Assembly (NCBI GenBank): GCA_945905745.1 | Contig: CAMDQF010000019.1 | Span: 1 to 38,451, forward strand | Length of the DNA stretch: 38,451 nucleotides | Direction: 5' to 3' | Origin: Litorilinea aerophila | GTDB taxonomy: Bacteria > Chloroflexota > Anaerolineae > Caldilineales > Caldilineaceae | In this document: in pieces, positions 22,527 to 30,422 of the stretch | How positions within the stretch are numbered: the stretch's first letter is position 1 | How the letters are laid out: each line of letters starts with the position of its first letter | Position numbers and translations under genes: made by a program | The notes under the pieces: generated by a model | Databases searched by the model: none | The model's input: only the letters and a program-made list of their open reading frames with translations | Told to the model about the DNA's origin: nothing

Positions 22527-23399
22527 CTACATTCCCTTACCCATTTGTCCACCGCCCATAGTCCCGCCACCCATCTGACCACCACCCATCTGACCACCAC
22601 CCATCTGACCACCGCCCATCTGACCGCCGGGTTCGTTGCCAGCAGGGGGTGCCATGCCCACGCTGGGATCCATGCCCCGCAGCATCATCCCCTGGCCCCG
22701 GGAGAGGTGGGTGAGGACACTGGGCGGATCGAGCGGATCGCGCATTTGGACGAGCAGGGTCGTGCGGGCTTCACTGCTCACATTGACAGCGGAGCCGTGG
22801 ATGGTGAGATAGCTGAAGAAGAGAACGTCGCCGGCTTTGGCTTCACAGGGCAGCGCCGATTCGACGGGATATTCGCTCAGGGGCAGATGCCAGCCGCCTT
22901 CCTTGATATGGGGAACCGGCCCCTTTTTGTAGCTGCCGGGCACCACGCGCACGCAACCTTTTTCCAAGGGAGCGTCATCAAAGTGGATGATGGCGGCGAT
23001 CATCGAGTCTTTGTCGTGGGGGAAGAAGGGCTGGTCCTGGTGCATGGGGAAGGGCGATCCCTTCTCCGGCGGTTTGATGAAGAGTTTGTTGTGATGCAGC
23101 TGGACGTTGGGCGAGCCGATGATTCCGGCGGCGATGTCGGTCAGCCGGGGGTCGGTGATCAGCCGGGCAAAGGCCGCTGACTGAAACTGCACGTCGTGAC
23201 AGTGGTGCAGAGAAGTCTTTGTCGTCGTGACTTCTTTGGCTGCCTCCCAGGTGGCTTCCACGCTCTTCACCGCCTGTAGTCGGGCGATCAGTTCGTGGGC
23301 TTCCTGGCGATAGGCCGCAGCTTCCTGGGCTGTGAAGAGTCCCTTCACATGAAGATAGCCATTTTCTTTGTAGAAATCGAGTTGGTCTTGGGTGAGCAT
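22527..23399 (-). CDS. Phytanoyl-CoA dioxygenase-family oxygenase with GGGQM-repeat tail
   Basis: 290 residues. The double-stranded beta-helix shows the Fe(II) facial triad: HQDQPFF near 120 (His-x-Asp), and the distal His in YLTIHGSAVN near 201 with Arg in EARTTLLVQMRD for 2-oxoglutarate. The family hydroxylates diverse small molecules; the substrate is unknown. Residues from about 255 on are a low-complexity tail of the pentamer GGGQM repeated about six times, encoded by a 15-bp DNA repeat. The start has AAGGAG 6 bases before. It is upstream of TA pair 2 on the same strand. Confidence 0.87.
   Translation of the reverse strand: MLTQDQLDFYKENGYLHVKGLFTAQEAAAYRQEAHELIARLQAVKSVEATWEAAKEVTTTKTSLHHCHDVQFQSAAFARLITDPRLTDIAAGIIGSPNVQLHHNKLFIKPPEKGSPFPMHQDQPFFPHDKDSMIAAIIHFDDAPLEKGCVRVVPGSYKKGPVPHIKEGGWHLPLSEYPVESALPCEAKAGDVLFFSYLTIHGSAVNVSSEARTTLLVQMRDPLDPPSVLTHLSRGQGMMLRGMDPSVGMAPPAGNEPGGQMGGGQMGGGQMGGGQMGGGTMGGGQMGKGM
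22545..22622. repeat. 15-bp tandem repeat encoding the GGGQM tail
   Basis: The unit CCACCCATCTGACCA (with small changes) is repeated about five times in a row; on the coding strand each unit reads GGT-GGT/GGC-GGG-CAG-ATG. The unit length of 15 keeps the frame, so copy number can vary without breaking the gene. Confidence 0.85.
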
Positions 23400-23522
23400 T
23401 GGGTTCTCCTTGAAAAAGTTTATAAATTTCCGGCACGAGCAGAGAGATCAGAAGAATTTGGACGCAGATTTTCGCAGATGAACGCTGATTTCACAGATTG
23501 AATCCGTGTCCTTATTTTCATT

Positions 23523-24905
23523 TCATGGCAATTGAAATCCGGCAGGCAGACGCGCTCCTTCCAGTGCGGCCCCCTCCCATTGTACGCCTTCCAGTCGGGT
23601 GTCGGTCAAATCCGCATTGACCAATCGAGCGGAAGTGAGAACTGCGCCGGTCAGGTCTGCACCGGAGAGGTTGGCCCCCTCCAAATTGGCCCCTTGCAGG
23701 TTTACGCCGGCGAGATTGGCTCCGGCCAAATTCGCCCCGGACAGATTGACAAAGCTGAGATAGCGCCCGCGCAAGTCCGCGCCCGCCCCGCCCTGGTTGA
23801 CGATATCCCAACCCAGACGCCATTTGTCGGCAACCGTCGTGGATTCGTCCCAGACCAGACCGGTCAACACTGCCCAGGTCAGGTCTGCCTCCGTCAGATT
23901 GGCACCGCGCAGGTCAGCGCCTGTCAGCAGACTCTCGCGCAGGGTGGCGTCGGCGAGTGTGGCTCCACGCAGATCGGCCCCGCGCAGGTCGGCCTGGCGC
24001 AGATCGGCTTCGGTCAAAACCGCATTGGACAAGGCCGCGCCTTGCAGATCAGCCGCGAAGAGAACGGCACCGGTCAAGTCCGCGTCCGACAGGTTGGCCC
24101 CAGCCAGGGAGCGTCCCCGCTCTGCTCGGTTGACAATCTCCCAGACTAGCCGCCACTTGGCATCTATGCGGGTGGTCTCGTCGAGCCGGGCCTGATGCAG
24201 AGCCACCAGATCCAACTGGGCATCAGTCAGGTCAGCGCCGGTCAGGTCAGTATCCTGCAATTGGGCCTGGCGCAGGTCTGCACCGGTAAAGTCAACCTGG
24301 GCCAGAAAGGCTTCGCGCAGATCGGCCCCAGCCAGATTGCGGCCCGTCCCGCCACCGTTGACAATCTCCCAGACCAGCCGCCACTTCGGGGTCAGCAGCG
24401 TTGTCTCGTCAATGATTGCCCCGCGCAGGTTTGCCCCGATCAGAAAAACGGTCGAAAGATCGGTATTGCGCAGGTCTGCGCCGCCGAGAATCACCTGTTG
24501 CATACGTGCGCCGGTCAAGACAGCCCCACGCATATCCGCATCGGTCAGGTCGGCTTCGGTCAAGAGTGCGCCGCGTAGATTGGCCTTCTGTAAATTGGCC
24601 CCAGCCAGATTTGCGCCTTGAAAATTGGCAAAGTAGAGATCGGCACCGTTGAAGTCGGCCCCGGCCAGATTTGCGCCCACAAAGGAGGCGCTCTGCAGGT
24701 CTGCCCCAGCAAAGGCCGCTCCTGCCAATTGGCCGCGATCGTAGACGGCCTCACGGCAGGCGGGCGGACAACGGCGAAAGAGATCGTCCAGACCAAAAAC
24801 CAAGGCGAAGTAGAGTAGAAAGAGCGACAGGGGCAGACCGATGATCAGCGCCAGCCAGAGTCTGGCCCGCACGGCTGGATCGGCCAAGAGAGGGCGCCGC
24901 TTCAT
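23523..24905 (-). CDS. Membrane-anchored pentapeptide-repeat protein with periodic spacers
   Basis: 460 residues. An N-terminal membrane segment (LWLALIIGLPLSLFLLYFAL at about 15-35) is followed by pentapeptide repeats A(D/N)LXX almost to the end, which form a right-handed quadrilateral beta-helix. Three times the helix is broken by a related insert of about 30 residues: TPKWRLVWEIVNGGGTGRNL, DAKWRLVWEIVNRAERGRSL, VADKWRLGWDIVNQGGAGAD. The C-terminus (LEGARLPAGFQLP) leaves the helix. The ATG overlaps the stop of the upstream ABC ATPase (ATGA), so both are translated together. The function is unknown; the membrane anchor suggests it sits at the importer or envelope. Confidence 0.87.
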   Translation of the reverse strand: MKRRPLLADPAVRARLWLALIIGLPLSLFLLYFALVFGLDDLFRRCPPACREAVYDRGQLAGAAFAGADLQSASFVGANLAGADFNGADLYFANFQGANLAGANLQKANLRGALLTEADLTDADMRGAVLTGARMQQVILGGADLRNTDLSTVFLIGANLRGAIIDETTLLTPKWRLVWEIVNGGGTGRNLAGADLREAFLAQVDFTGADLRQAQLQDTDLTGADLTDAQLDLVALHQARLDETTRIDAKWRLVWEIVNRAERGRSLAGANLSDADLTGAVLFAADLQGAALSNAVLTEADLRQADLRGADLRGATLADATLRESLLTGADLRGANLTEADLTWAVLTGLVWDESTTVADKWRLGWDIVNQGGAGADLRGRYLSFVNLSGANLAGANLAGVNLQGANLEGANLSGADLTGAVLTSARLVNADLTDTRLEGVQWEGAALEGARLPAGFQLP

Positions 24906-25927
24906 GCAGACACGGCCGTCTTTTTGGCGGCAGGGGGATTGGCCTGTTCATCGTAAAGATAGCAGGCGGCTTCGTGCTGGCCCGCGCCGACAGTGTAAAG
25001 GGGCGGATGCTGCTGCAGGCAGCGATCCATGCCGCTAGGACAGCGGGGGTAGAAGCGGCAGCCGCTGGAGACATTCCCCCGCATCTGTTCATCGTCAATG
25101 CTTGTCAGCGAATCACCACCCCATTTGATCTTTGGATCGGGCACGGGGATGGAGTTGATGAGGAGTTGCACGTAGGGGTGTTTGGGGTTTTCGATCACCT
25201 GCACCGTATCGCCCCGCTCCGCGGTCTGACCCTGGTAGAGCAGATGGATGCGGTCGCCGATCTGGTAGGCCGTGCTGAGGTCGTGGGTGATGTAGAGAAA
25301 GCTGATGCCCTGTTCGTCACGCAGACGCAGCATAATGTCCAGAATCATCGCACGCAGCGAGGCGTCCACCATCGAGACCGGCTCGTCGGCCACAATCAGC
25401 CGGGGTTTGAGCAGATAGGCGCGCGCCACCATCATACGCTGACGCTGGCCGCCGCTGAGCTGGTGGGGGTATTTTTCCAGCACCTCTTCGCCGCGCATCC
25501 CCACCACATTCAGGGCATTCTCGATCAACTCGCGGGCTTCGCTCTTGTTGGCGGCCATCCTGAAGTTTTTGATGACAATATCAAAGATGTGCTTGACCCG
25601 GTAGAAGGGGTTGTAGACGGCGTAGGGGTCCTGGAAGACGGCCTGCACCTCGCGCCGGTAGTCCATCAATTGTTGCTTGTCCATCGTCGAGATGTCGGTA
25701 CCTTTGTACAAAATCTGCCCCGACGAAAGCTCGGTGAAGCCCAGCACCACATTAGCGAGGGTCGTCTTGCCGCTGCCGCTCTCCCCGGCGATGGTGGTGA
25801 TGGTGGCGGGCGCGGCGTCGATCGTCAGGCTGTAGTCCTGCAGGGCGACTGTCACCGGGCTGGTGCGCAGAAAGCCCCCGCCGTAGACTTTGGTGGCGTT
25901 GCGAATTTCCAGAAGGGGAGCGGACAT
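24902..25927 (-). CDS. Oligopeptide-type ABC importer ATPase, DppF/OppF-like
   Basis: 341 residues. Walker A GESGSGKTT at about 48, Q-loop FQDPYAVYNP, signature LSGGQRQRM, Walker B LIVADEPVSMVD and switch YITHDLS are all intact. The C-terminal oligopeptide-binding/Fe-S region of this subfamily is present, with GCRFYPRCPSGMDRC and a later Cys. It pairs with the DppD-like ATPase (26413-27423) to energise the importer. A HicBA module sits between the two ATPase genes. Its stop overlaps the pentapeptide gene's start. Confidence 0.93.
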   Translation of the reverse strand: MSAPLLEIRNATKVYGGGFLRTSPVTVALQDYSLTIDAAPATITTIAGESGSGKTTLANVVLGFTELSSGQILYKGTDISTMDKQQLMDYRREVQAVFQDPYAVYNPFYRVKHIFDIVIKNFRMAANKSEARELIENALNVVGMRGEEVLEKYPHQLSGGQRQRMMVARAYLLKPRLIVADEPVSMVDASLRAMILDIMLRLRDEQGISFLYITHDLSTAYQIGDRIHLLYQGQTAERGDTVQVIENPKHPYVQLLINSIPVPDPKIKWGGDSLTSIDDEQMRGNVSSGCRFYPRCPSGMDRCLQQHPPLYTVGAGQHEAACYLYDEQANPPAAKKTAVSA

Positions 25928-25941
25928 CTATCGATCCTTAT

Positions 25942-26155
25942 TCACATGACAGAACCAAAGTCTTGGCGGCTGATTCCGAGTTGACGAATAATTGCGCGCA
26001 CAGTTCCGGGAGCTAGGTCTTTTGATCCCCAATCAGGCACGGCGGTAACTTGGCCCGTAGAAGGGTTACGCCAATAGCGATGGCTGCCCCTTCGCCTGAC
26101 GGGTTTCCTCGCACCCTACTTGGCGGAGACGACTGGCAAGTTCCCGGTACTTCAT
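25942..26155 (-). pseudogene. hicA: HicA-family toxin, frameshifted
   Basis: From the ATG at 26155 the frame reads MKYRELASRLRQVGCEETRQ, then AKGQ, and soon stops. Shifting by one base within the C-run at 26087-26090 (GGGG on the coding strand) restores the rest: SHRYWRNPSTGQVTAVPDWG, then KDLAPGTVRAIIRQLGI and SRQDF, ending at 25942. Joined, this is a complete HicA double-stranded-RNA-binding-fold mRNA interferase, including the catalytic His of GSHRYW. A single extra G explains the break. It is either inactivated or misread in sequencing. The intact HicB gene lies just upstream. Confidence 0.75.
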
Positions 26156-26193
26156 ACAGCGACCAATAAATCAACAGTTTGGAGGTCTCTGTT

Positions 26194-26394
26194 TCACGCA
26201 ACCTGCAAGGCGGGGGGAACTTCCATCCCCAAGTCGGCCCACACTTCAAATAGGCCGTCCAGAGCTTCCTGTACATTATGCGCGATTTCGTCTGGCGTGC
26301 TGCCTTCTGTCACCAGACCCGGCACGTCTGGGCTGGTCACAGTGTAGACCTCGCACTCCTCGTTGAGTTCCAGATGCAATCGGATAGAGTACAT
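26194..26394 (-). CDS. hicB: HicB-family antitoxin
   Basis: 66 residues from the ATG at 26394 (MYSIRLHLE), 9 bases after AGGTG; an in-frame GTG upstream lies inside this ribosome-binding site. The fold is the HicB RNase-H-like domain: YTVTSPDVPGLVTEGSTPDE, then NVQEALDGLFEVW. It lacks a separate DNA-binding C-terminal domain and is short, as in many HicB partners. It precedes the frameshifted hicA by 38 bases. If hicA is dead, this antitoxin is an orphan. Confidence 0.85.
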   Translation of the reverse strand: MYSIRLHLELNEECEVYTVTSPDVPGLVTEGSTPDEIAHNVQEALDGLFEVWADLGMEVPPALQVA

Positions 26395-26412
26395 AAATGG
26401 ATTCACCTACAG

Positions 26413-27423
26413 TTACTCGTACAAATGACACGCCACGAAGTGACGGGAGCGCAGTTCGCGCAGGGGCGGGTTGACTTCCCGGCAGATGTCGGTGACGTGG
26501 GGGCAGCGCAGTTGGAAGATGCAGCCCGGCGGCGGGTTACGCAGATCGTGGGTCAGCCCTTCGGTCAGTTTCAGGGGCTTGCGTTCTTTGATGGAGGGGA
26601 TGGACTCGATGAGCAGTTGGGTGTAGGGATGCAGCGGCTCGTCGAAGACTGTCTCGACGGGGGAAATCTCCACCATCCGCCCCGCATACATCACGGCCAG
26701 CCGGTCCACCAATTGGGCCATCAGCCCCATATCGTGACCGATAATAATCATCGAAACGCCCAAACGCTCCTTCACATCCAGCAGGGTCTCGCCCACCACC
26801 CGCTGCACCACCACGTCCAGCGCGCTGGTCGGCTCGTCGGCGATGATCAGCGCCGGGTTCAGGGCGATGGCCATAGCGATGCAGGCGCGCTGCTTCATGC
26901 CGCCGCTCAGTTCGTGGGGATACATCCCGTAGACGCGGCTGGGCAGCCCCACCGTCGCCAGCAGGTTGATGATGTGCTCCTTCAATTCTTTGGCGGGTTT
27001 GCGCCCCTCGTGGGTCTGTATGACATCGGCGATCTGTTTGTTGATCTTCATCACCGGGTTGAGCGAGTTCATGGCGCCCTGGGGGATGAGCGACATTTTG
27101 TTCCAGCGCACATCGCGCAGGGCCTGACCTTGCAGTGTCGCCAAATCGCTCCCATCCAGCAAAATCTGCCCACCGGCGATCCGTCCCGGCGGCTGTACCA
27201 GACGCAGAATCGCCATGGCCGTTGTCGTCTTGCCGCAGCCACTTTCCCCCACCAGGCCGACGATTTCGCTCTCATAGACCTGGAAACTCACATCATCCAC
27301 AGCCCGCACATCCCCGGTCGGGGTGGCGTAGTAGACTTTGAGATTGCGTATATCGAGAACAACGTTCTGATTTTTGGGGCCGCTTTCCACATCGCCCACC
27401 GTATGAGTAACCGAAACCGTCAT
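26413..27423 (-). CDS. Oligopeptide-type ABC importer ATPase, DppD/OppD-like
   Basis: 336 residues from the ATG at 27423, which overlaps the permease stop by one base (TAATG). Walker A GESGCGKTTTAM, Q-loop-like IPQGAMNSLNP, signature LSGGMKQR, Walker B LIIADEPTSALD and switch IIGHDMG are intact. The C-terminal Cys motif (GCIFQLRCPHVTDICRE) of the Opp/Dpp branch follows. The GGMKQR variant of the signature is common in DppD. It functions as one of two ATPase subunits of the importer. HicB begins directly downstream, inside the operon. Confidence 0.93.
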   Translation of the reverse strand: MTVSVTHTVGDVESGPKNQNVVLDIRNLKVYYATPTGDVRAVDDVSFQVYESEIVGLVGESGCGKTTTAMAILRLVQPPGRIAGGQILLDGSDLATLQGQALRDVRWNKMSLIPQGAMNSLNPVMKINKQIADVIQTHEGRKPAKELKEHIINLLATVGLPSRVYGMYPHELSGGMKQRACIAMAIALNPALIIADEPTSALDVVVQRVVGETLLDVKERLGVSMIIIGHDMGLMAQLVDRLAVMYAGRMVEISPVETVFDEPLHPYTQLLIESIPSIKERKPLKLTEGLTHDLRNPPPGCIFQLRCPHVTDICREVNPPLRELRSRHFVACHLYE

Positions 27424-28676
27424 TATTGCCGAACTCCTCTCAAGCGTGGATTGGCGATTTCGTCCAGCCCTACAGTCATCAGGAAGAGGCCGGTGAAGAT
27501 AACCACAAGCAGGGCAATGGGTATGGCAAACCACCACCACATTTCACGCAAAATGGCCGCGGCCCGGATGGCATAGAAGATCGTCATGCCCAGGGTGGGG
27601 ACGCGGGTGGGGCCGAGGCCAAGGGCTTCCAGCCCGGTGGCCGCAAGGATTGCACCAGAGACGTTGCCCGTAAAGCTGGCGGCCAGATAGGGCAGCAGGT
27701 TGGGCATCATCTCCTTGAACATAATGTCAAAGCGGGATGCGCCGGAGAGCCGGGCCATCTGTACATAGCCCCGCTCGCGCATGGTCAACACCTGGGCACG
27801 GATCAGGCGGGTTGGCCCAGGCCAGGCGAAGAGGGCCAGGAGCAGGGCCATGTTTTCTACGCTGACCGAACGCACATAGGCCGAGATGACAATCAGAACG
27901 GCCAGGGAAGGAATGGTAATCACCGAATCGGAGAGGGTGCGGATCACATTGTCCACCCAGCCGCCCATAAAACCGGCGGTAAAGCCCAGCAAAATGCCGA
28001 CCAGCATCCCAATCCCCGCCGCGATCAGACCGATGCGCAAGGAGCGGGGCGCGCCGACAATCAGCACAGCCAGCATATCCCGCCCGTTGCTTTCCGTGCC
28101 CAGGGGGTGATCCCAGGAGGGCGCACCGAAACCGAAGGGGTTGGCCGAAGTGGTGAGCACAGAAGGCCGCACAGTTGATGTGGTGGCAGCCCCTTCGGTT
28201 GTGGCCCCGGCGCCTGTTTCGGCAACCGGTTTTGCTCCAGCCGTAAGCGGGTTGCCACCGGTCAGAGAACCGCTGCTGGGGGCCGCGGCAGCGGGCGCAA
28301 GCGGGTTGCCACCGGTCAGAGAGCCGCCGCTGGATGGCTTGGCAGTGGGCGCAAGTGGGTTGCCACCGGTCATTGAACTACTGCCGGTCGCTGTGCTTTG
28401 CGCCGACTTGGTGGCCTGGGGTACGGCGGCGACGGCCTCTTCGATGGTCTGGGCATAGCCGGGTGCCCAGGGCGGCGGCAAGTTCTGGGGCGACGAGGCA
28501 ACCCGGGCCAGGTCTGTGTTCCAGAAGAGGGGGCCGATGACACCCATCAACGCCACGAACAGAACCATAGAAAGGCCGATGATAAATTTGGGATTGAGCC
28601 AGGGTGTGTTCCAGCGGTTGAAACCGGAGCGGCGGGGAGCCGCTTTCGGTGTGGCGTCGGCGGTAGTGGCAGCCAT
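27423..28676 (-). CDS. Oligopeptide-type ABC importer permease, DppC/OppC-like, with an extra periplasmic repeat region
   Basis: 417 residues against a usual 280-320. The N-terminal helix (FIIGLSMVLFVALMGVIG) is followed by about 130 residues before the conserved WDHPLGTESNGRDMLA. The extra part contains an 18-residue unit (SLTGGNPLAPAAAAPSSG) three times. The rest is canonical: five further membrane helices and the EAA loop (YVQMARLSGASRFDIMFKE) that contacts the ATPases, ending GLDEIANPRLRGVRQ. The insert lies on the outside, where the binding protein docks. The start is 3 bases after the permease-B stop. Confidence 0.92.
   Translation of the reverse strand: MAATTADATPKAAPRRSGFNRWNTPWLNPKFIIGLSMVLFVALMGVIGPLFWNTDLARVASSPQNLPPPWAPGYAQTIEEAVAAVPQATKSAQSTATGSSSMTGGNPLAPTAKPSSGGSLTGGNPLAPAAAAPSSGSLTGGNPLTAGAKPVAETGAGATTEGAATTSTVRPSVLTTSANPFGFGAPSWDHPLGTESNGRDMLAVLIVGAPRSLRIGLIAAGIGMLVGILLGFTAGFMGGWVDNVIRTLSDSVITIPSLAVLIVISAYVRSVSVENMALLLALFAWPGPTRLIRAQVLTMRERGYVQMARLSGASRFDIMFKEMMPNLLPYLAASFTGNVSGAILAATGLEALGLGPTRVPTLGMTIFYAIRAAAILREMWWWFAIPIALLVVIFTGLFLMTVGLDEIANPRLRGVRQ
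28230..28390. repeat. 54-bp tandem repeat, three copies, in the permease gene
   Basis: GGGTTGCCACCGGTCA recurs at 28249, 28303 and 28357, a spacing of exactly 54 bases. The multiple of three keeps the frame. The first two copies are most alike, the third more diverged. This encodes the 18-residue periplasmic repeat of the permease. Confidence 0.85.
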
Positions 28677-28679
28677 CGT

Positions 28680-29690
28680 CTAGCCCTTCCCATAGGTAAT
28701 GCGTGGATCGATGAGTGGATAGAGCAGGTCGAGAATCAGCACCGCTGTGGATGTTCCCATAATGAGAAGAAAAACGATGCCCTGAATCAATGTATAATCG
28801 TTGGTGACAATACCCAAATAGAGCAGATACCCCATACCGGGATAGGCAAAAATATATTCCACCAGAGTGGCCCCGCCAGCGATCGCCCCCAAGTTGAGAG
28901 CCAACGCGGTGACCTGGGGTAAGATCGAATTACGTATGCCATAGAACCAGAAAACCCGCCCCGGAGCCAAGCCTTTGGCCTCGGCCAGAATCATATAATC
29001 CTCACCGTCATTGGTGATCATCATTCCCCGCATCCCCAACGCCCAAAAGCCCATGGAAGTAACCACAATAGAGAGTGCGGGCAATGTGCCGAAATAGAGT
29101 ACATCTTTGATAAAGGGCCAATTCCAGCCGATTTCGTGGATGCTGTTATAGGCCCCAGAGGGTGGGAACCAGCGTAGGCCAAAGGCGAAGACGTAGATGA
29201 GCAGAATGCCCAGCATAAAGAAAGGAATGGATGTAAAGGTAAGGGTAACAGGCAGAAGATTGCGCACCCAGGCCGGTGTGCGTCGCCAGGCCATCAATGC
29301 GCCGATGAGGTTGCCCAGCACAAAAGAAATAAGTGTTGCCACAAAGAGCAAGCCTAATGTCCAGGGCAGAGCCTGGAGAACCATATCATCCACCCGGCTG
29401 GGGAAGGAGGCCAGAGAAAAGCCCAGATCGAAGGTGAGGACACTACGAAGATAGCTGAAGTATTGCACGTGCCAGGGGCCGTCCAGACCAAAACGGGCGC
29501 GCCAGGCTTCGATCATCGCCCCGGCATTCTCTACATAGCCCGCCTGATTGAGCATCCGGCTGACCATAGCCGAGACCGGATCGCCAGGGGCCAGGCGCGG
29601 AACAATAAAGATAATCGTGGCACCCAACCAGATGGTGAGTACCCACATGCCCAGACGGCGCAGCACATATTTCGGTGTCAGACCACCCAT
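28680..29690 (-). CDS. Oligopeptide-type ABC importer permease, DppB/OppB-like
   Basis: 336 residues with about six membrane helices. The start MGGLTPKYVLRRLGMWVLTI is family-typical (membrane-entering RRLxxxxxT), followed by IIFIVPRLAPGDPVSAMVSR, then MILAEAKGLAPGRVFWFYGI as the EAA loop, and GATLVEYIFAYPGMGYLLYLG near the end. It forms the channel with the DppC-like subunit. GAGGAG lies 11 bases before the ATG. A TA module (29744-30329) separates it from the binding-protein gene. Confidence 0.93.
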   Translation of the reverse strand: MGGLTPKYVLRRLGMWVLTIWLGATIIFIVPRLAPGDPVSAMVSRMLNQAGYVENAGAMIEAWRARFGLDGPWHVQYFSYLRSVLTFDLGFSLASFPSRVDDMVLQALPWTLGLLFVATLISFVLGNLIGALMAWRRTPAWVRNLLPVTLTFTSIPFFMLGILLIYVFAFGLRWFPPSGAYNSIHEIGWNWPFIKDVLYFGTLPALSIVVTSMGFWALGMRGMMITNDGEDYMILAEAKGLAPGRVFWFYGIRNSILPQVTALALNLGAIAGGATLVEYIFAYPGMGYLLYLGIVTNDYTLIQGIVFLLIMGTSTAVLILDLLYPLIDPRITYGKG

Positions 29691-29743
29691 TGCGCTTTAA
29701 TCTCCTCACGCCTGGCAGATGGGCCAGTGCGTTTGTAGTTCGT

Positions 29744-30103
29744 TTATAAGCCTAATGTATGCCGTAACGCTGCATCTACTTTTGCCATTGGTAATGAACC
29801 GATCACACGGTCAATCTCGCTATCTGCAATTGTAGCAAGATTATCCGTCATCACAACTGAATCAGTCAGCAATCCTGACTGGCGTCCTTCTGCTGTGGAC
29901 AATGAAACAGTCACACGGCTTGGATGGTTGGCGCGAGACATTCGGCTGGTAATCATCGCCACGATCACTTGCGCCAAACCGGTTTGTAAATTGTCCGCTT
30001 GAACCACATAGACAGGGCGCGGCTTGCCAGTACGCAGGTTGGAATCGGGAAAGATGACCAGAAGAATATCACCGCGTTTATAGGCTGGCTTTGGCGAAAT
30101 CAT
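29744..30103 (-). CDS. MazF/PemK-family toxin of TA pair 4
   Basis: About 119 residues from the ATG at 30103 (MISPKPAYKRGDILLV); an upstream ATG at 30118 is possible. It shows PemK features: RGDILLVIFPDSN, RTGKPRPVYVVQADN, QVIVAMITSRMSRANHPSRV, GLLTDSVVMTDNLATI. It overlaps the antitoxin gene by about 26 bases. It lies within the importer operon between SBP and permease genes, on the same strand. No lesion is visible, so the toxin is probably active. Confidence 0.85.
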   Translation of the reverse strand: MISPKPAYKRGDILLVIFPDSNLRTGKPRPVYVVQADNLQTGLAQVIVAMITSRMSRANHPSRVTVSLSTAEGRQSGLLTDSVVMTDNLATIADSEIDRVIGSLPMAKVDAALRHTLGL

Positions 30104-30329
30104 AACGATCGTAGGCATCCATTTCGGGACTTGTCCAATCTTCAGCGAAGATGGCTAAACGAGCGCGCAAATCAGTAGCCTGGGCTTCATCAATGCCGCG
30201 TGTTCGCAAGTCTATTGTGTTAGGTGCGAGGAAAGTCACAATCACAGCCATTTCCTCGCGCAGGTTGCTTGGAATGGTTGCCAGTATGACTTTACCGTCA
30301 CGATATACTCCTTGAATCGCAGTCAGCAT
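30078..30329 (-). CDS. Antitoxin of TA pair 4
   Basis: 83 residues. N-terminal LTAIQGVYRDGKVILATIPS is a beta-hairpin type seen in a group of antitoxins paired with PemK or PIN toxins. LREEMAVIVTFLAPNTIDLR follows, then an acidic helical tail (EDWTSPEMDAYDRYDFAK) that would bind the toxin. It differs from the RHH antitoxin of pair 2 and is only loosely like that of pair 1. It sits just after a 37-bp hairpin that ends the binding-protein gene region. Confidence 0.8.
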   Translation of the reverse strand: MLTAIQGVYRDGKVILATIPSNLREEMAVIVTFLAPNTIDLRTRGIDEAQATDLRARLAIFAEDWTSPEMDAYDRYDFAKASL

Positions 30330-30362
30330 AAGCGGACTCCCGTTATCATTCTGGCCTTCCTA

Positions 30363-30399
30363 TACCCTTCCAGGAAGCTCGGCGCTTCCTGGAAGGGTA
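30363..30399. terminator. 16-bp-stem hairpin after the binding-protein gene
   Basis: TACCCTTCCAGGAAGC (30363-30378) pairs exactly with 30384-30399 around a 5-base loop. It is placed between the SBP gene and the rest of the importer operon, where such hairpins commonly protect the SBP message and reduce read-through to the permease genes. No U-tract is present. Confidence 0.7.
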
Positions 30400-30422
30400 C
30401 AGTTGATCAGCTACCCTTTGCC

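Noticed and set aside
22545-22622. CRISPR-like repeat array
   Set aside because: The 15-bp units are contiguous, with no spacers, and are translated as GGGQM.
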